A stretch of 20,000 bases of DNA from Prorocentrum cordatum (lineage: Eukaryota; Sar; Dinophyceae; Prorocentrales; Prorocentraceae): NCBI GenBank assembly GCA_963575745.1, contig CAUYUJ010000879.1, positions 77,501-97,500 of the forward strand, given 5' to 3'. Positions 8,631 to 17,344 of this stretch are shown one piece after another. The position numbers were made by a program, and so were the translations under genes. The notes under the pieces are model-generated. The model did no database searches, was not told the origin of the DNA, and saw only the letters and a program-made list of their open reading frames with translations. Within the stretch, counting starts at the first letter, position 1. Each line of letters opens with the position of its first letter.

Positions 8631-8655
8631 GAAGCACCTAGGAAAGCAGCATCAG

Positions 8656-8985
8656 TTGTTATGCTATGCTATGATATGCTATGCTATGCTATGTCATGCT
8701 ATGCTGCGCTATTATATGCTATGCTGCGCTATGCTATGCTATGCTATGATATGCTAGGCTATGCTATGTCATGCTGCGCTGTGCTATGCTCAGCTATGCT
8801 CTGCTATGCTATGCTATGCTAAACTGCGCTATGTTATGCTGTGCTGTGCTGTGCTGTGCTGCACTATGCTATGCTATGCTATGCTGCGCTATGCCATGCT
8901 ATGCTGGGCTATGCTATGATATGCTGTGCTGCGCTATGCTATGCTACGCTATGCTATGCTATGCTGTGCTCTGCTATGCTAAAGC
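8656..8985. repeat. (TGCTA)n pentanucleotide array
   Basis: About 330 bases are built from the 5-mer TGCTA with scattered substitutions (GCGCT, GTGCT, GATAT). Since 5 and 3 share no factor, all three plus frames encode the same repeating pentapeptide (Cys-Tyr-Ala-Met-Leu) without stops, producing two overlapping cysteine-rich open frames. The minus strand, (TAGCA)n, meets TAG every five codons in every frame. The frames are explained by the repeat, and I call no gene. Confidence 0.95.
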
Positions 8986-9105
8986 TCAGCGAAGCTAAGA
9001 TGAAGGTAAGCTAAGCTAAGACAAACCTGAGCTAAGATGAAGTTAAGCTGAGCTAAGATGAAACAAGCTAAGCTAAGATGAGATAAGCAACGCTAAGCTA
9101 AGGGG
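8986..9105. repeat. (GCTAA)n pentanucleotide array
   Basis: The array continues but the dominant unit changes to GCTAA/AGCTA with AGATGAA and AGACAAA interruptions. This unit contains TAA in frame every 15 bases, so the open frame ends. The phase of GCTA is retained across the boundary, suggesting mutation of one array into the other, not two independent repeats. Confidence 0.9.
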
Positions 9106-9194
9106 ACGTAACTGGGGGAACCGCGGGGCGGATAATGGGGGAACAGCCCGGGGCGGTGTGCACTGCCCGGCCCCTTTAAGAAAGAGAGTAAGAA

Positions 9195-9219
9195 CCCTCT
9201 AGGCAGAGCCTAGGTAGGG
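9195..9219. other. Short perfect hairpin
   Basis: CTAGGC (9199-9204) and GCCTAG (9208-9213) are complementary with a 3-base loop AGA. It lies in the short unique stretch 9106-9225 between the pentanucleotide array and the R1 copy. No run of T follows, so a terminator role is not suggested. Confidence 0.35.
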
Positions 9220-9224
9220 AAAAA

Positions 9225-9840
9225 GCTTGCAGCAAGTATCAGGATGGAGGAGGGGTCGTTGCAAAAAGTGAGTTTTCACCTGCTCGCCGCGCACGCCCGT
9301 CCTAAAATAAAAATGTAGGGGGGCACGTTCGACATGGAGCTAACGCTTTTGCGCCACGCACAGTCGTCTTAAAGCTTACACCAGCTATCAGGATGGAGGA
9401 CGACTCGTCGTCCAACGGGGGCTCTCAAGTGGGAAATCCCTTGAAGAAGCTGTACGAATGGAGGGCAGTTCCTTGTCAAAACGGGGCTCTCGCTTGAGAC
9501 TTCCTCGAAGTTCACGACCAGAAGTGTAACTTGTGCAACACTTACACGGAGGGCACGTCGTTTTTGCTGAACAGAAGAACCACTGGACAACTCGAACCGC
9601 ACGTTGTTACATGCTACATTTGCTTAGGAGCCCTGCTTCAATACTGGGAAGATGCAAGACAGCTCCTTTTCAAAACGCGTTCCCCGCCTGAGCGGCAGGC
9701 CCGAAGGGTGCTGGTGTTTCACATGGGCGCTCCTTGCAGTGAAAAGGAAGGTTTGTCCGGACCCATGCAAAGGGGAACTTGGGACGGGAGGGTGTATTGC
9801 GGCATCGCTCATGCATCTTGGGTTTACCCTGGTCCTCGTC
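9225..9840 (+). repeat. Dispersed repeat R1, right copy
   Basis: The largest R1 copy in the window aligns with the reverse complement of 2550-3075 from about 9330 to its end. Internal sub-units are visible: ATCAGGATGGAGG occurs at 9238 and 9387, and GGGGCTCT(C) cores occur at about 9417 and 9483. The end (CATGCATCTTGGGTTTACCC then GGTCCTCGTCTTCCTCC) is the same boundary as in the left copy and runs into a CTC tract. Several open frames cross it. Similarity of one frame to the left copy (GCIAASLMHLGFTLVLVF against GCVAASLTHLGFIRVLFL) may reflect past coding or plain DNA conservation. Confidence 0.75.
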
Positions 9841-10090
9841 TTCCTCCTCTCCGGCTCTTCCTCCTCCTCCTCCTCCTCATCCTCCTCCTCCTCGTCCCCA
9901 TCCTGCCCAGGCTTCCGACTTCGACTCCGACTCCCCCATTCCCCTTCTAAACATCATCTTCATCATCCTCATGCCGTTTCACTTCATCCTTCCTTCCCCC
10001 TCCTCGTCCCCTTCCCCCGTCTCTTCCTCCTCCGCCTCATCATCTTCCTACTCCTCATGCTCCTCCTCCTCCTTCTCCTTCTTCTCCTCA
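9836..10090. repeat. CTC-rich tracts
   Basis: Two pyrimidine tracts (about 9836-9905 and 9985-10090) are separated by about 80 bases of less repetitive sequence. They form the first half of a compound tract that continues as CAT/CAG repeats. Confidence 0.9.
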
Positions 10091-10099
10091 CAAACAACA

Positions 10100-11052
10100 T
10101 AATCGGAATCAGCATGATCAGCATCGTCTGCAGCACCATCAACAACATCCAAATCATCATCAACATCATCATCATCATCATCATCATCAGCAGCAGCATC
10201 AGCAGCAGCAGTATCATCAGCAGCAGCATCATCGTCATCAGCAACAGCATCAGCACCAGCATCATCAGCAGCAGCACCATCATCATGATCATAATCAGCA
10301 TCATAGTCAGCAGCATCATCATCATCAGCATCACAGCATCACAATCATCAGCCTCATCAGCTGCGGCATCATCATTATCGTCATCAGCAGCAGCATCACC
10401 ATAGACATCATCATCAGCAGCAGCATCAACAGCATCATCAGCAGCATCAGCATCATGATCATCATCGTCATCGTCAGCATCAGAGTCATCACCAGCATCA
10501 TCAGCAGCATCATCATCAGCATAAGCATGATCATCGTCATCTGCATCATCATCAGCGTCATCATCATTATCATCAGCAGCATCAGCATCATCATCAGCAT
10601 CAGTATCACCATCGTCATCAGCATGATCAGCGGCATCATCAACACGAGCAGCATCATCAGCAGCATGATCGTCATCAACATCACCAGCAGCATCATCACT
10701 ATCAATATCAATATCAGCATCATCAGCATCATCAGCAACACTAGCATCATCATCATCATCATAATCAGCATCAGCATCATAATCATCATCAGCGGAATCA
10801 CCATCATCATCATCATCATCATCACCAGCAGCAGCAGCGCATCAGCGTCAGCATCACCACCATCACCATGATACATAAGGATCATGATCTGCTTCATCAG
10901 CAACATCAGCATCGCCATCAGCATCATCATCATCAGCATCACCTGTTCATCATCAGCATCAGCATCATCAGCATCATAATCAGCAACATCAGCAACATCA
11001 GCAGCATCAGCATCATCAGCAGCAGCATAAGCATCATCATTACCATCATCAC

Positions 11053-11095
<43 letters not shown>
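10100..11095. repeat. ~1 kb CAT/CAG triplet array
   Basis: Nearly a kilobase consists of CAT and CAG triplets, with CAA, CAC, CGT, AAT and GAT variants, ending in a pure CAT run at about 11043-11092. The triplet phase is kept over long stretches, giving open frames of 138 codons (poly-Ile/Ser) on the plus strand and 258 codons (poly-Asp switching to poly-Met/Leu) on the minus strand. The switch from Asp to Met within one frame shows phase slips. No gene is supported. Confidence 0.95.
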
Positions 11096-11096
<1 letters not shown>

Positions 11097-11400
11097 TGTT
11101 GCCACACCCCCGTGCACCCCGATCCTCATGCTCCGCCCCCGGCTACTCCCTGGCCGCTCCCTACACGCAGCCAGACGCTCGAACACGCCTTATCCACGCA
11201 TGATGCTCACAGGTGAGCGGCGCACTCTGTTCTCTCTTTTGATCGGGGCCGCCTTCGCCGCCGCATGAGCCTGCTCCTCCACCGCATCCGCCTCATACGC
11301 CTGCTTACCCCTCCTCCCTCCATCTGCCCCCCTCCTCCCCCCCCTCCCCTCCACCCCCCCCTCGCCCAGGACGACGACGACGACGACGACGACGCGCGAA
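11096..11400. repeat. C-rich stretch with CCCTCC and (GAC)n tracts
   Basis: After about 200 bases of GC-rich unique sequence with no recognisable gene, the plus strand has CCTCC/CCCCTCC runs (about 11306-11360) and then eight GAC/ACG triplets (11371-11395). It precedes the third R2-like copy, so microsatellite and R2 are adjacent here as well. Confidence 0.6.
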
Positions 11401-11459
11401 TGAGAACAGGAGGAAAGGAGGAGGAGCAGCAGCCACAGAAGAAGGAGCAGGAGGGGGGC

Positions 11460-11560
11460 CCTCGAGGTCCTGACGTCGTCGGCGGCCTGCTCGGCAGGCG
11501 CATCGGACGGGAGTCGAAGAGCGGCGGCGCCAGCGGGCTCGGCACGGCTAAGAGTACGGT
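11460..11560 (+). repeat. Dispersed repeat R2, third, shorter copy
   Basis: GGGCTCGGCACGGCTAAGAG at about 11535 matches the GGGGCTGGGGACGGCGAAAAG block of the inverted copy (8060-8195). The peptide reads SGLGTAKSTV, against SGLGTAKSFSEP there. Only this core is clearly shared. The downstream part diverges into the next coding-like region. Confidence 0.5.
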
Positions 11561-11561
11561 G

Positions 11562-12840
11562 AGGTCAGCTGGCGAGCGAACTCGACGACGTCCTGGCTGC
11601 GCACCGCCTGCACGCGAAGGACACCCAGGACGAGGAGGGAGCCAGCGTCGCTGCCGCGAGGTCCCCCCTCGCCAGGCCGTGGCGGGCGACGCCGGGCGCT
11701 CGGGACCCCCCCCCACCTCCGTGACAGCGGTGGAGGTGGCAGAGACGGCAAGGCCATAGTCAGCGGAGCCGCCGCTGTGGAAGCATGCAGTCGGGGAAGG
11801 CTGCGAGGTGGGACCCCCTGTCGATCAGTTCGGGCTCGAGCACGAAGGAGGAGGCGTCAGCGTCAATCGTCTCCAGCAGGTCGACGACGGTGCCGAGGTG
11901 CTCCAGGACGGAGCCCACGAACCTGAGGGGTTGCAGACCGTCCGACTGCATGTCGAAGAGTCCATCGCGAAGAAGACGACGCCGAGCCTGGCGTCGGGGA
12001 ACGGAGGTGCGGCGCCGCCCAGCGAGTGGAGCACCTCGGAGGCTACTTCTGCCACAGGTGCCTCAGAACCACCGTGCTCACCATGAAGACCATGACCAGG
12101 CATTTCTTCGGCAGCAGCAGGAAGGTGATCACGCACACAACGAGGGACTGACTCCAGATTGAAGGCGCAGCTCCGTGTCGCGATGATCACCATACCTAAG
12201 GTTCGGCCCAGCGTCGCGAATACCATTACCAAAAGCAGAATCGGAAGGATCAGCATGCACATATGAAGTGGCTCAACCTTCCTGGAGCGGTCCTCGTCGC
12301 GTCGCTCATCAATCACACGTTCAGAGGCAGCCGCCTCGAGAAGTGGATCTTCAGGGCCAGGGCCTAGGGGGGTCCCCGTGATAACAGACATTGCCAGCTT
12401 CCTCACCAGGCTGCTCACCATGTGCATTCGTCAACCGCCACGGCTGGCCCGCCAGAATACGCCTCGAAAGACGGGAGAATTGTCGGAAAGGAACCATAAA
12501 ATGCCACTGTAGACTGTCGGGATGATCGAGCAGGTGCTGGACGGCGAACTGGCCAACAGGACCCAGCATTTCAAAAGGGCGCGGGCGAGCAGAAGGCCCA
12601 AGGGGCAGCAGGCAGCCCACTATCACCAACGCGGAGAGCAGCACCATCAGCAACAGCAGCGCCGTCGTCACGACTGTGAGCGCTGAGAGGGGCCGCATGA
12701 CCTGCGATCGGCGCGGCACCGCCATCTGCAGCGAGCGGCGCGACATCCTCTCCGGCAATGACCCTGGGATCAGCAGCCTCAAGATCATCACCACTTGTCT
12801 CCGGCAAGGCCAGGATCAGATGGGAGCGGCCCTGCGTCAA
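11562..12840 (-). pseudogene. Frame-broken gene for a multi-pass membrane protein
   Basis: On the minus strand, coding-like patches in alternating frames add up to a membrane protein. From the right: a frame beginning near 12794 (MVMILRLLIPG) contains a first hydrophobic segment (VTTALLLLMVLLSALVIVGC). After a frame change near 12425, a charged stretch (DERRDEDRSRKVEP) precedes a second segment (MCMLILPILLLVMVFATLG). After another near 12165, a third follows (LVVCVITFLLLPKKCLVMVF). The tail, again after frame changes, holds VLEHLGTVVDLLETIDADAS and ADYGLAVSATSTAVTEV. Three or four single-base shifts are needed. The family is not recognised. A transporter or channel-like protein is possible, but no pore or voltage-sensor motif is visible. 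The breaks may be mutations or sequencing indels. Introns are a third possibility. Confidence 0.42.
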
Positions 12841-13571
12841 GGTCCAGCCAATCTTCTACGATCGCATCGTCAGCCTAAGCACTGGGTACATGTCGACCGC
12901 CACACGAAAGACGGGGAGGAACAGCATCGGTCGACCTGCCCACCAGCCACGGGGCATGGAGCAAAGGCGCCGTCGCCCACGCCCATGGGTCCGCCGCGGG
13001 TCTGGCCGCGCTCGAGGGGGCTAACATTAAGTCGGGCCTGTCCCTCCCTCTACAGGAGGAATATCCAAAAATAGTCACAGACTAGTCTGGAGACGATTTT
13101 TTGACTACTTTTGGCTACTTTTGAATCTGTTTGGCTACTAGTCTTCATTTTTCGCCCAAAATCCGCCTGTAGGAGGACATGCCCGACCTAAGGCTAACAC
13201 ACAGGGAGGCTGTGGACTGCCCCGCGCCGACGAGGTGGTCGAACTCCGCCTCCAGCATTAGGTCGTCCTCGCACATATGAGAGAGGCTCGGATTCGCACG
13301 CCGCCGCGGCCTGCTCTTAATACATAGCCACCAGAGCCGCGTCGGGAAGCAACGGGCAGCCAGGACCCAGGAGGTGGATCACCAGTCATGTCGGTCTCGG
13401 GCGGGGCGCGCTGGTCGAGGTCGGCGCCCGCGCGGCCATGGGGGTGCTCGTCATCGCTAGGGGCCGCTTTGATTTGCGGCATCGCGGGGACAGCTCGCCA
13501 AGGAGTCCCGAGAAGAAAGCCCCGACGCAGCTGGAAGGGCATGCGCGAGGGGCCTGTATGCATTCGAGTAA
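12841..13571. other. Gap between opposed coding-like regions
   Basis: This stretch separates the minus-strand membrane-protein region from the plus-strand frame at 13572. GC-rich open frames occur in 12870-13070 on both strands, without recognisable content. Around 13073-13170 the composition changes to AT-rich, with several TTTT runs, and it holds the palindrome listed separately. The arrangement is divergent, so a shared promoter region is possible, but nothing proves it. Confidence 0.4.
13078..13150. promoter_or_regulatory. 12-bp palindrome followed by TTTT-rich repeats
   Basis: CAGACTAGTCTG (13078-13089) is a perfect palindrome. It is followed by GACTACTTTT and GGCTACTTTT about ten bases apart, a third GGCTAC, and a second CTAGTCT near 13137. 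Dinoflagellate core promoters have been proposed to use a TTTT motif in place of a TATA box. The position between divergent coding-like regions fits, but the call is an inference and this may simply be a repeat fragment. Confidence 0.25.
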
Positions 13572-14045
13572 ACGAAGACGGCGGGCGGCACGCACCCGAG
13601 CGGCTCGGCAGCGGCCCGACAGCCTGCAAGGCCACGGCATCAGGAGGCGACCGCGCAGGCCCTCGCGCGCGAAAACCTGTACCCGTGCCAAGCGGCCACG
13701 CGGATCTCTCGCGCCACCTGCGACGCCGTTCTGGTCCGCGCCGGGAGTTCCCGCCGACGGGAGGCTGGAAGACATCGCAGCGGAGCCCCCCGCTCGCACA
13801 GCCGGCGCAGCAGTCGACCGCAACAGACCGAGCGGGGTCTGGAGGCGGCCCAGGAGGTCACACGGCAAGTGAGATCACGCCGAGAATCTCCGGCGCGGCG
13901 CGCAGGATCAACGCCGCCCGCTGGACGGGGCCGCGGCCTCAACGAGCTGCGGCCCCACACGCTCAACTGGAAGGCCTTGCTGACCTCTGGCGCGGCCAGG
14001 GTCCACAAGCACGTCTCGGACGAGGACGGCAATTACATGGTGTAG
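13572..14045 (+). CDS. Unrecognised exon-like open frame
   Basis: A plus-strand frame is open from just after a TAA at 13569-13571 to a TAG at 14043-14045, 157 codons, with no ATG near its beginning, so it would be an internal or last exon. Convincing segments are QEATAQALARENLYPCQAAT then RISRATCDAVLVRAGSS near the start, and LNELRPHTLNWKALLTSGAA then RVHKHVSDEDGNYMV at the end. The middle is Arg/Ser rich, and the overlapping frame there reads ISGAARRINAARW, so an indel pair or an intron is possible. A 527-codon frame in another phase covers the same ground but has poorer residue composition. No domain is recognised. The sharp, natural-looking C-terminus is the main support. Confidence 0.35.
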   Translation, partial: TKTAGGTHPSGSAAARQPARPRHQEATAQALARENLYPCQAATRISRATCDAVLVRAGSSRRREAGRHRSGAPRSHSRRSSRPQQTERGLEAAQEVTRQVRSRRESPARRAGSTPPAGRGRGLNELRPHTLNWKALLTSGAARVHKHVSDEDGNYMV

Positions 14046-15360
14046 GGACCTCGCGCAGACTGCGTGCCCTCGATGGCGCGGTCAACCCGCTGCTCTGGCA
14101 CGCGACATTGAAGGAGATCGGGCCTATCAGAACTGCACCTGGAAGCAGCGTCGCCCAGTCTCAGAGAACCTTCGAGCACCATCAGAAGGCGTGGCCGTGT
14201 TCTCGCCCAGGGCGTCGGACACCGAGGCACCAGCCAGTGGTGACGCAGGGCCCAGCATGTCTCGGCAGCTCGCACGCGGCGGCGCAGGTCCTGGCTTGTC
14301 TCGAGCACGCTGCGACGCAGGTCCTGCCGTGTTCCGACCTGGGCAGAGCTCTGGGCTGCCTCGAGCGAGCGGCGACGCAGGTCCTGGCCCGTTTCGAGCA
14401 CCAGATTTCGAGCCAGGGCATCACCCCAGAAGGCCTGCCGGGCCGAGCAGCCCACCAGCTTCGGGCGGCACTTCCGCGGGCAAGGGGGCCACGCGGCGGA
14501 GACGAGGAGGACGCGCGCTCGCCTGCGCCGAGAGGCGGCCGCTCGAGGTGCAGCCCCACGCGGGCACGGGCTGCGTTGGCAAGCGCGACAGGGGCCCAGG
14601 GCAGCAGTCCGACGGAAGGGCGGCGCGAGCGAGCGGGACGACGCCGCCACCCCGCCCGGCCTCCCGCGGAGGGCATGGGCGGCCGAGAGGCACGCGCAGC
14701 ACGCGAGGAGCACCACAAGAAAGGTCGCGCCAGGCTCGACGGCAGGGCCAACGAGCACCAGCCGCCCAAGCGGCGAAGGGGGGCGGGAGCGCGTCGGTGC
14801 GCTGGCGAAACCTTGGGCGTGCCGGGCAGCACCGAGGCCGGCCCGCCGGGCGAGGGCACCCGAGACGACGAGCGCGGCGACCGCGCGGGCCGAGGACGCG
14901 GCGGGAGACAAGCCAGACGTTCGCCACTGCGCCGAAGCACGCTCACGCTCAGGGAGTCGAGCACGACCTGAGATAGCAAAGGATACAATTCCAACCGCGC
15001 CCGAGGCACAGCCAACACTCCGTCGCGGACGAGGGAGTCGGGAAGGCTTGCGCCAGCCTGGCCTCGAAGCAGCGCCAGAGGCGTCGGAATCAAGGTCTGC
15101 TGGCTGCCAGCGCCACCGCTTTCTGCAAGCCGCGATGCCCCTCCGACAGAGCCCACACATCAGCCGCTTCACACGCTCGGGACAGCATGCCGCTCGAGAA
15201 AGATGGAAAAGATCGCGAAAGCGTCGCAGACGCCGCTCGGTCGAGCGTTTGCAAGATGGCCACCGGAGTCTGACGAGTGCCTCCCAGGGCCCGACATGTG
15301 AAAACCCTCGAGTTTCGGTATTTTTCTGGTGCTCAAAATTATGTCTGGTGATCTAAGCTA
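14046..15360. other. GC-rich region open on both strands, coding strand undecided
   Basis: Four long frames overlap here: a plus frame ending at 14971, a second plus frame at 14191-14976, and minus frames at 14033-15172 (379 codons) and 14182-15156 (324 codons). High GC content depletes stops, so length is weak evidence. The best residue composition is on the minus strand. One frame near 15100-14950 has LIPTPLALLRGQAGASLPDS and ARLELYPLLSQVVLDSLSVS. Another near 14740 has a hydrophobic ATFLVVLLACCACLSAAHAL, which could be a membrane segment. A short minisatellite lies within (14284-14410). I cannot say which frame, if any, is translated. No family is recognised. Confidence 0.3.
14284..14410. 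repeat. Minisatellite of ~30-bp units
   Basis: GCAGGTCCTG recurs at 14284, 14317 and 14377 (spacings 33 and 60), each followed by a CTCGAGC-like block. The 60-bp interval probably holds two diverged units. In frame it reads AATQVLACLEH-like on the plus strand and TGQDLRRRSLE, TRQDLRRSVLE, TSQDLRRRV on the minus strand. The near multiple-of-three spacing keeps it open on both strands. Confidence 0.6.
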
Positions 15361-15383
15361 AAGTAGGTTGGAACATCATAAAC

Positions 15384-15620
15384 CGAAGGTCCCAGGGGCG
15401 CAGTCCGCATGGCGGCGCCGCCCCATTTTGGCACACCCCTCACACGCTTCGTGGCCCCATAGGGAGCTCCACCTAAGGTCTCAGTGGCGCAGTCCGCATG
15501 GCGGCGCCGCCCCATTTTGGCACACTCCTCACACGTTTCGTGGCCCCGTAGGGAGCTCCGCCCTGCCCCACTTCGGCACACTCTTCACGCGCTTCGTGGC
15601 CCCAGAAGGAGGTCCACCGA
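15384..15620 (-). repeat. Satellite A, left inverted array
   Basis: There are about two and a half units of an 89-bp satellite. CAGTCCGCATGGCGGCGCCG at 15401 recurs at 15490. The unit includes CCCATTTTGGCACAC and TTCGTGGCCCCATAGGGAGC, and is the reverse complement of the array at 17345-17890. The truncated last unit (about 15568-15620) leads into a non-satellite segment that is also shared, inverted, with the right array. Confidence 0.95.
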
Positions 15621-15858
15621 AGGCGATACGAACAGCGACGGCACTCACAACTGCACATGGTCGGGTCCTTCGCCGGGCCAATTTTCTCTTTGCAGCGTCG
15701 GATCTCAGGAGGCGCCGCCGCGCAGGAACTGCCCAGAGCGCCCAGCTCCATGGTGCAGTCGGCGCCGACGCTGCGGGTCGGGAGTGAGCCCCCGCTGGGC
15801 GCTGGGGCCCCGCCTGCGCGGCGCTGGCCGAGCGGGGCGTCGCTGGTCGCCGGCGTGA

Positions 15859-16465
15859 CGCGGCCGCCCCCGCCGGGCAGGGCCCCGAACGCAGGCGGCC
15901 GAGGCACGCCGAGCGCACGCGGCCACACCTGCCGCGCGCGGCGGACGAGTCGGCACAAAACTGGAGCAGCTCACCGCCATCATCGCCATCGCCAAACAGG
16001 AGGAGGAGGAGGAGGAGGAGGAGGAGGAGGAGGAGGCGGAGGAGGAGGAGGAGGGGGAGAAAGGGGGAGGAGGAGGAGGAGGAGGAGGAGGAGGAGGAGG
16101 AGGAGGAGGAGGAGGAGGGGGAGAAGGGTGAGGAGGAGGAGGAGGAGGAGGAGGAGGAGGAGGAGGAGAACTCGCCAAAGCTAGACGAGCGCGCTCTGCG
16201 ACTCGCACAGTACTGCTCGCAGGTGGCCTGGATCCGCCGCGGGGGCTCTACGATGAATAGCATCGAGGCAGACATGTTTTTATTTCGGACGTTTGCGAGC
16301 AGGCACTCTGCGAGTAGTGGAACGCGCTCGGTGAAAAACGTCCAGGCCCCGCGGCGAGGCAGACCCTGCCGCCTTCGCGACAGCGCCCAAGCCGGACTCG
16401 GAGCGGCGCATCTGGCCGGCCGCACAACGAGAGAAGGCAGGAAGCGGCGGCGGCACCAGCGGTAA
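15859..16465 (+). pseudogene. Poly-Glu protein fragment, interrupted in its repeat
   Basis: After a TGA at 15856-15858 the plus strand is open and reads GGRVGTKLEQLTAIIAIAKQ, then a GAG run giving about a dozen Glu. Within the repeat the GAG phase slips to GGA (poly-Gly) and a TGA occurs at 16129-16131. The phase returns before the end, and the same frame then continues as ENSPKLDERALRLAQYCSQV and RRGGSTMNSIEADMFLFRTF to a stop at 16463-16465. Unique sequence on both sides being in one frame suggests a genuine coding sequence broken only by repeat slippage. The minus frame through it is also open (poly-Ser). No domain is recognised. It lies in the core of the inverted repeat. Confidence 0.4.
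16000..16170. repeat. (GAG)n purine tract
   Basis: The plus strand has about 170 bases of almost only A and G, in GAG/GGA triplets, with a single C near 16037 and a T at 16129. Such homopurine mirror repeats can form triplex structures and slip readily, which explains the broken frame. Confidence 0.95.
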
Positions 16466-16516
16466 ACCCAAGGGCCGCACGCGAGCAGCAACGAACGGGT
16501 GCGCCTTCCGCTCGCC

Positions 16517-17040
16517 CTAGGGCCTCTTCGCGAAGAAGAGGCCCCAATGAGAGATCAGCCGCTTGCTCGTAGACTGCCGGTCACTCGCCGCGTCGCCGGT
16601 GTCGCTCGGGTCGCAGGTGCCCGTCAGCACCGCGCGTTTGGCCATCGGCGGCCAGATGGCCACCCCCCTTTCCAGCGCCTCGAGCTGGTCGTGCAATTGC
16701 GCGGGCGGGCAGGCGCCAGCAAGCTGGCTCTCGAACTTCACCTTCGCTGCCCCGGCATATCGCGGCCAGGCCGCCTCGCGCCACCTCTGGGGAGACGGGC
16801 TGGAAAAGTCCCGCCCGCCCAAGCTCCATGCCCAGAAAGCCCCGAGCCGTTACACGGACCATCCGACGAAGGCCAGGCCGCACAGCGGTTGGCCAAACTG
16901 ACCGTGCACGTCGGCGGGCAAGGAGGAGTTGGGCGACCCCGCCCCTCGGTGTCGGGGTGGAAGAGCGTGTTGCCAGCGCATTTTGGCAACCTCGAGCACC
17001 GCCCAGTGTGACTCGATATGACAGGGAGGGCGACTTACGC
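16517..17040 (-). pseudogene. LINE-like fragment, segment before reverse transcriptase
   Basis: A minus-strand frame ending at 16517 contains QLHDQLEALERGVAIWPPMA, then AASDRQSTSKRLISHWGLFF. This order (a helical stretch, a VxxWPP-type motif, a short acidic region, then a HW..FF/VF motif) resembles the linker between endonuclease and reverse transcriptase in dinoflagellate LINE polyproteins. Upstream in the same frame, past a TAA, is IESHWAVLEVAKMRWQHALP and SLPADVHGQFGQPLCGLAFV. No reverse transcriptase follows downstream; the poly-Glu region is there instead. The resemblance is from memory of family patterns, without a search. The plus strand has a 170-codon frame here that I judge less likely. 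Confidence 0.38.
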
Positions 17041-17344
17041 AGCTCCGCGCGCAGCTCCGACTCGAGAATGCGCCGCTACACTCGAGTGGACCAGGTCCGC
17101 CGCCTGGACTGGCCCGTCAATTTAGCGGCCTCAAAAGCACGGCCACACACAAGCCGGCCCGCAAAGGTCCACGCGGCCAACTCGCCCACATGCGGCGCAA
17201 CGTCGGAAGAAAGTTCCGCGAGACCACCCCAGGACATGAAACGCTTCGCTGCCCCGGAGCGCGGCCGCGACCGTCGCCGACAGGACGCCCGGGTAGATGA
17301 ATTAGCATGGCGAAGGACCCAGCCATCTGCAGTTGTGAGTACCG
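17041..17344 (-). pseudogene. Possible upstream continuation of the LINE-like fragment
   Basis: Minus-strand patches in different frames look protein-like: ESELRAELRKSPSLSYRV near 17065-17010, and GVVSRNFLPTLRRMWASWPR upstream near 17230-17170. They could be further parts of the same degraded element. The right end of this interval (from about 17300) belongs to the inverted-repeat arm. A plus-strand frame running into the arm is equally long. Confidence 0.22.

Noticed and set aside
8610-8998. Cysteine-rich open frames over the TGCTA array
   Set aside because: They are fully explained by a 5-bp unit that has no stop in any forward frame.
13388-14971. 527-codon plus-strand open frame
   Set aside because: It is the longest frame in the window but lies in GC-rich DNA where stops are rare. 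It overlaps long minus-strand frames, and its Arg/Gly/Ala/Pro-rich residues look like an off-frame reading. A different phase gives a better C-terminus at 14045.
15420-15445. CCATTTTGGC within satellite A equals ten bases of the dinoflagellate spliced leader core
   Set aside because: Bases on both sides do not match the leader (about 3 of 11), and the satellite gives no splice donor. Ten bases recurring in every unit is one coincidence, not many.
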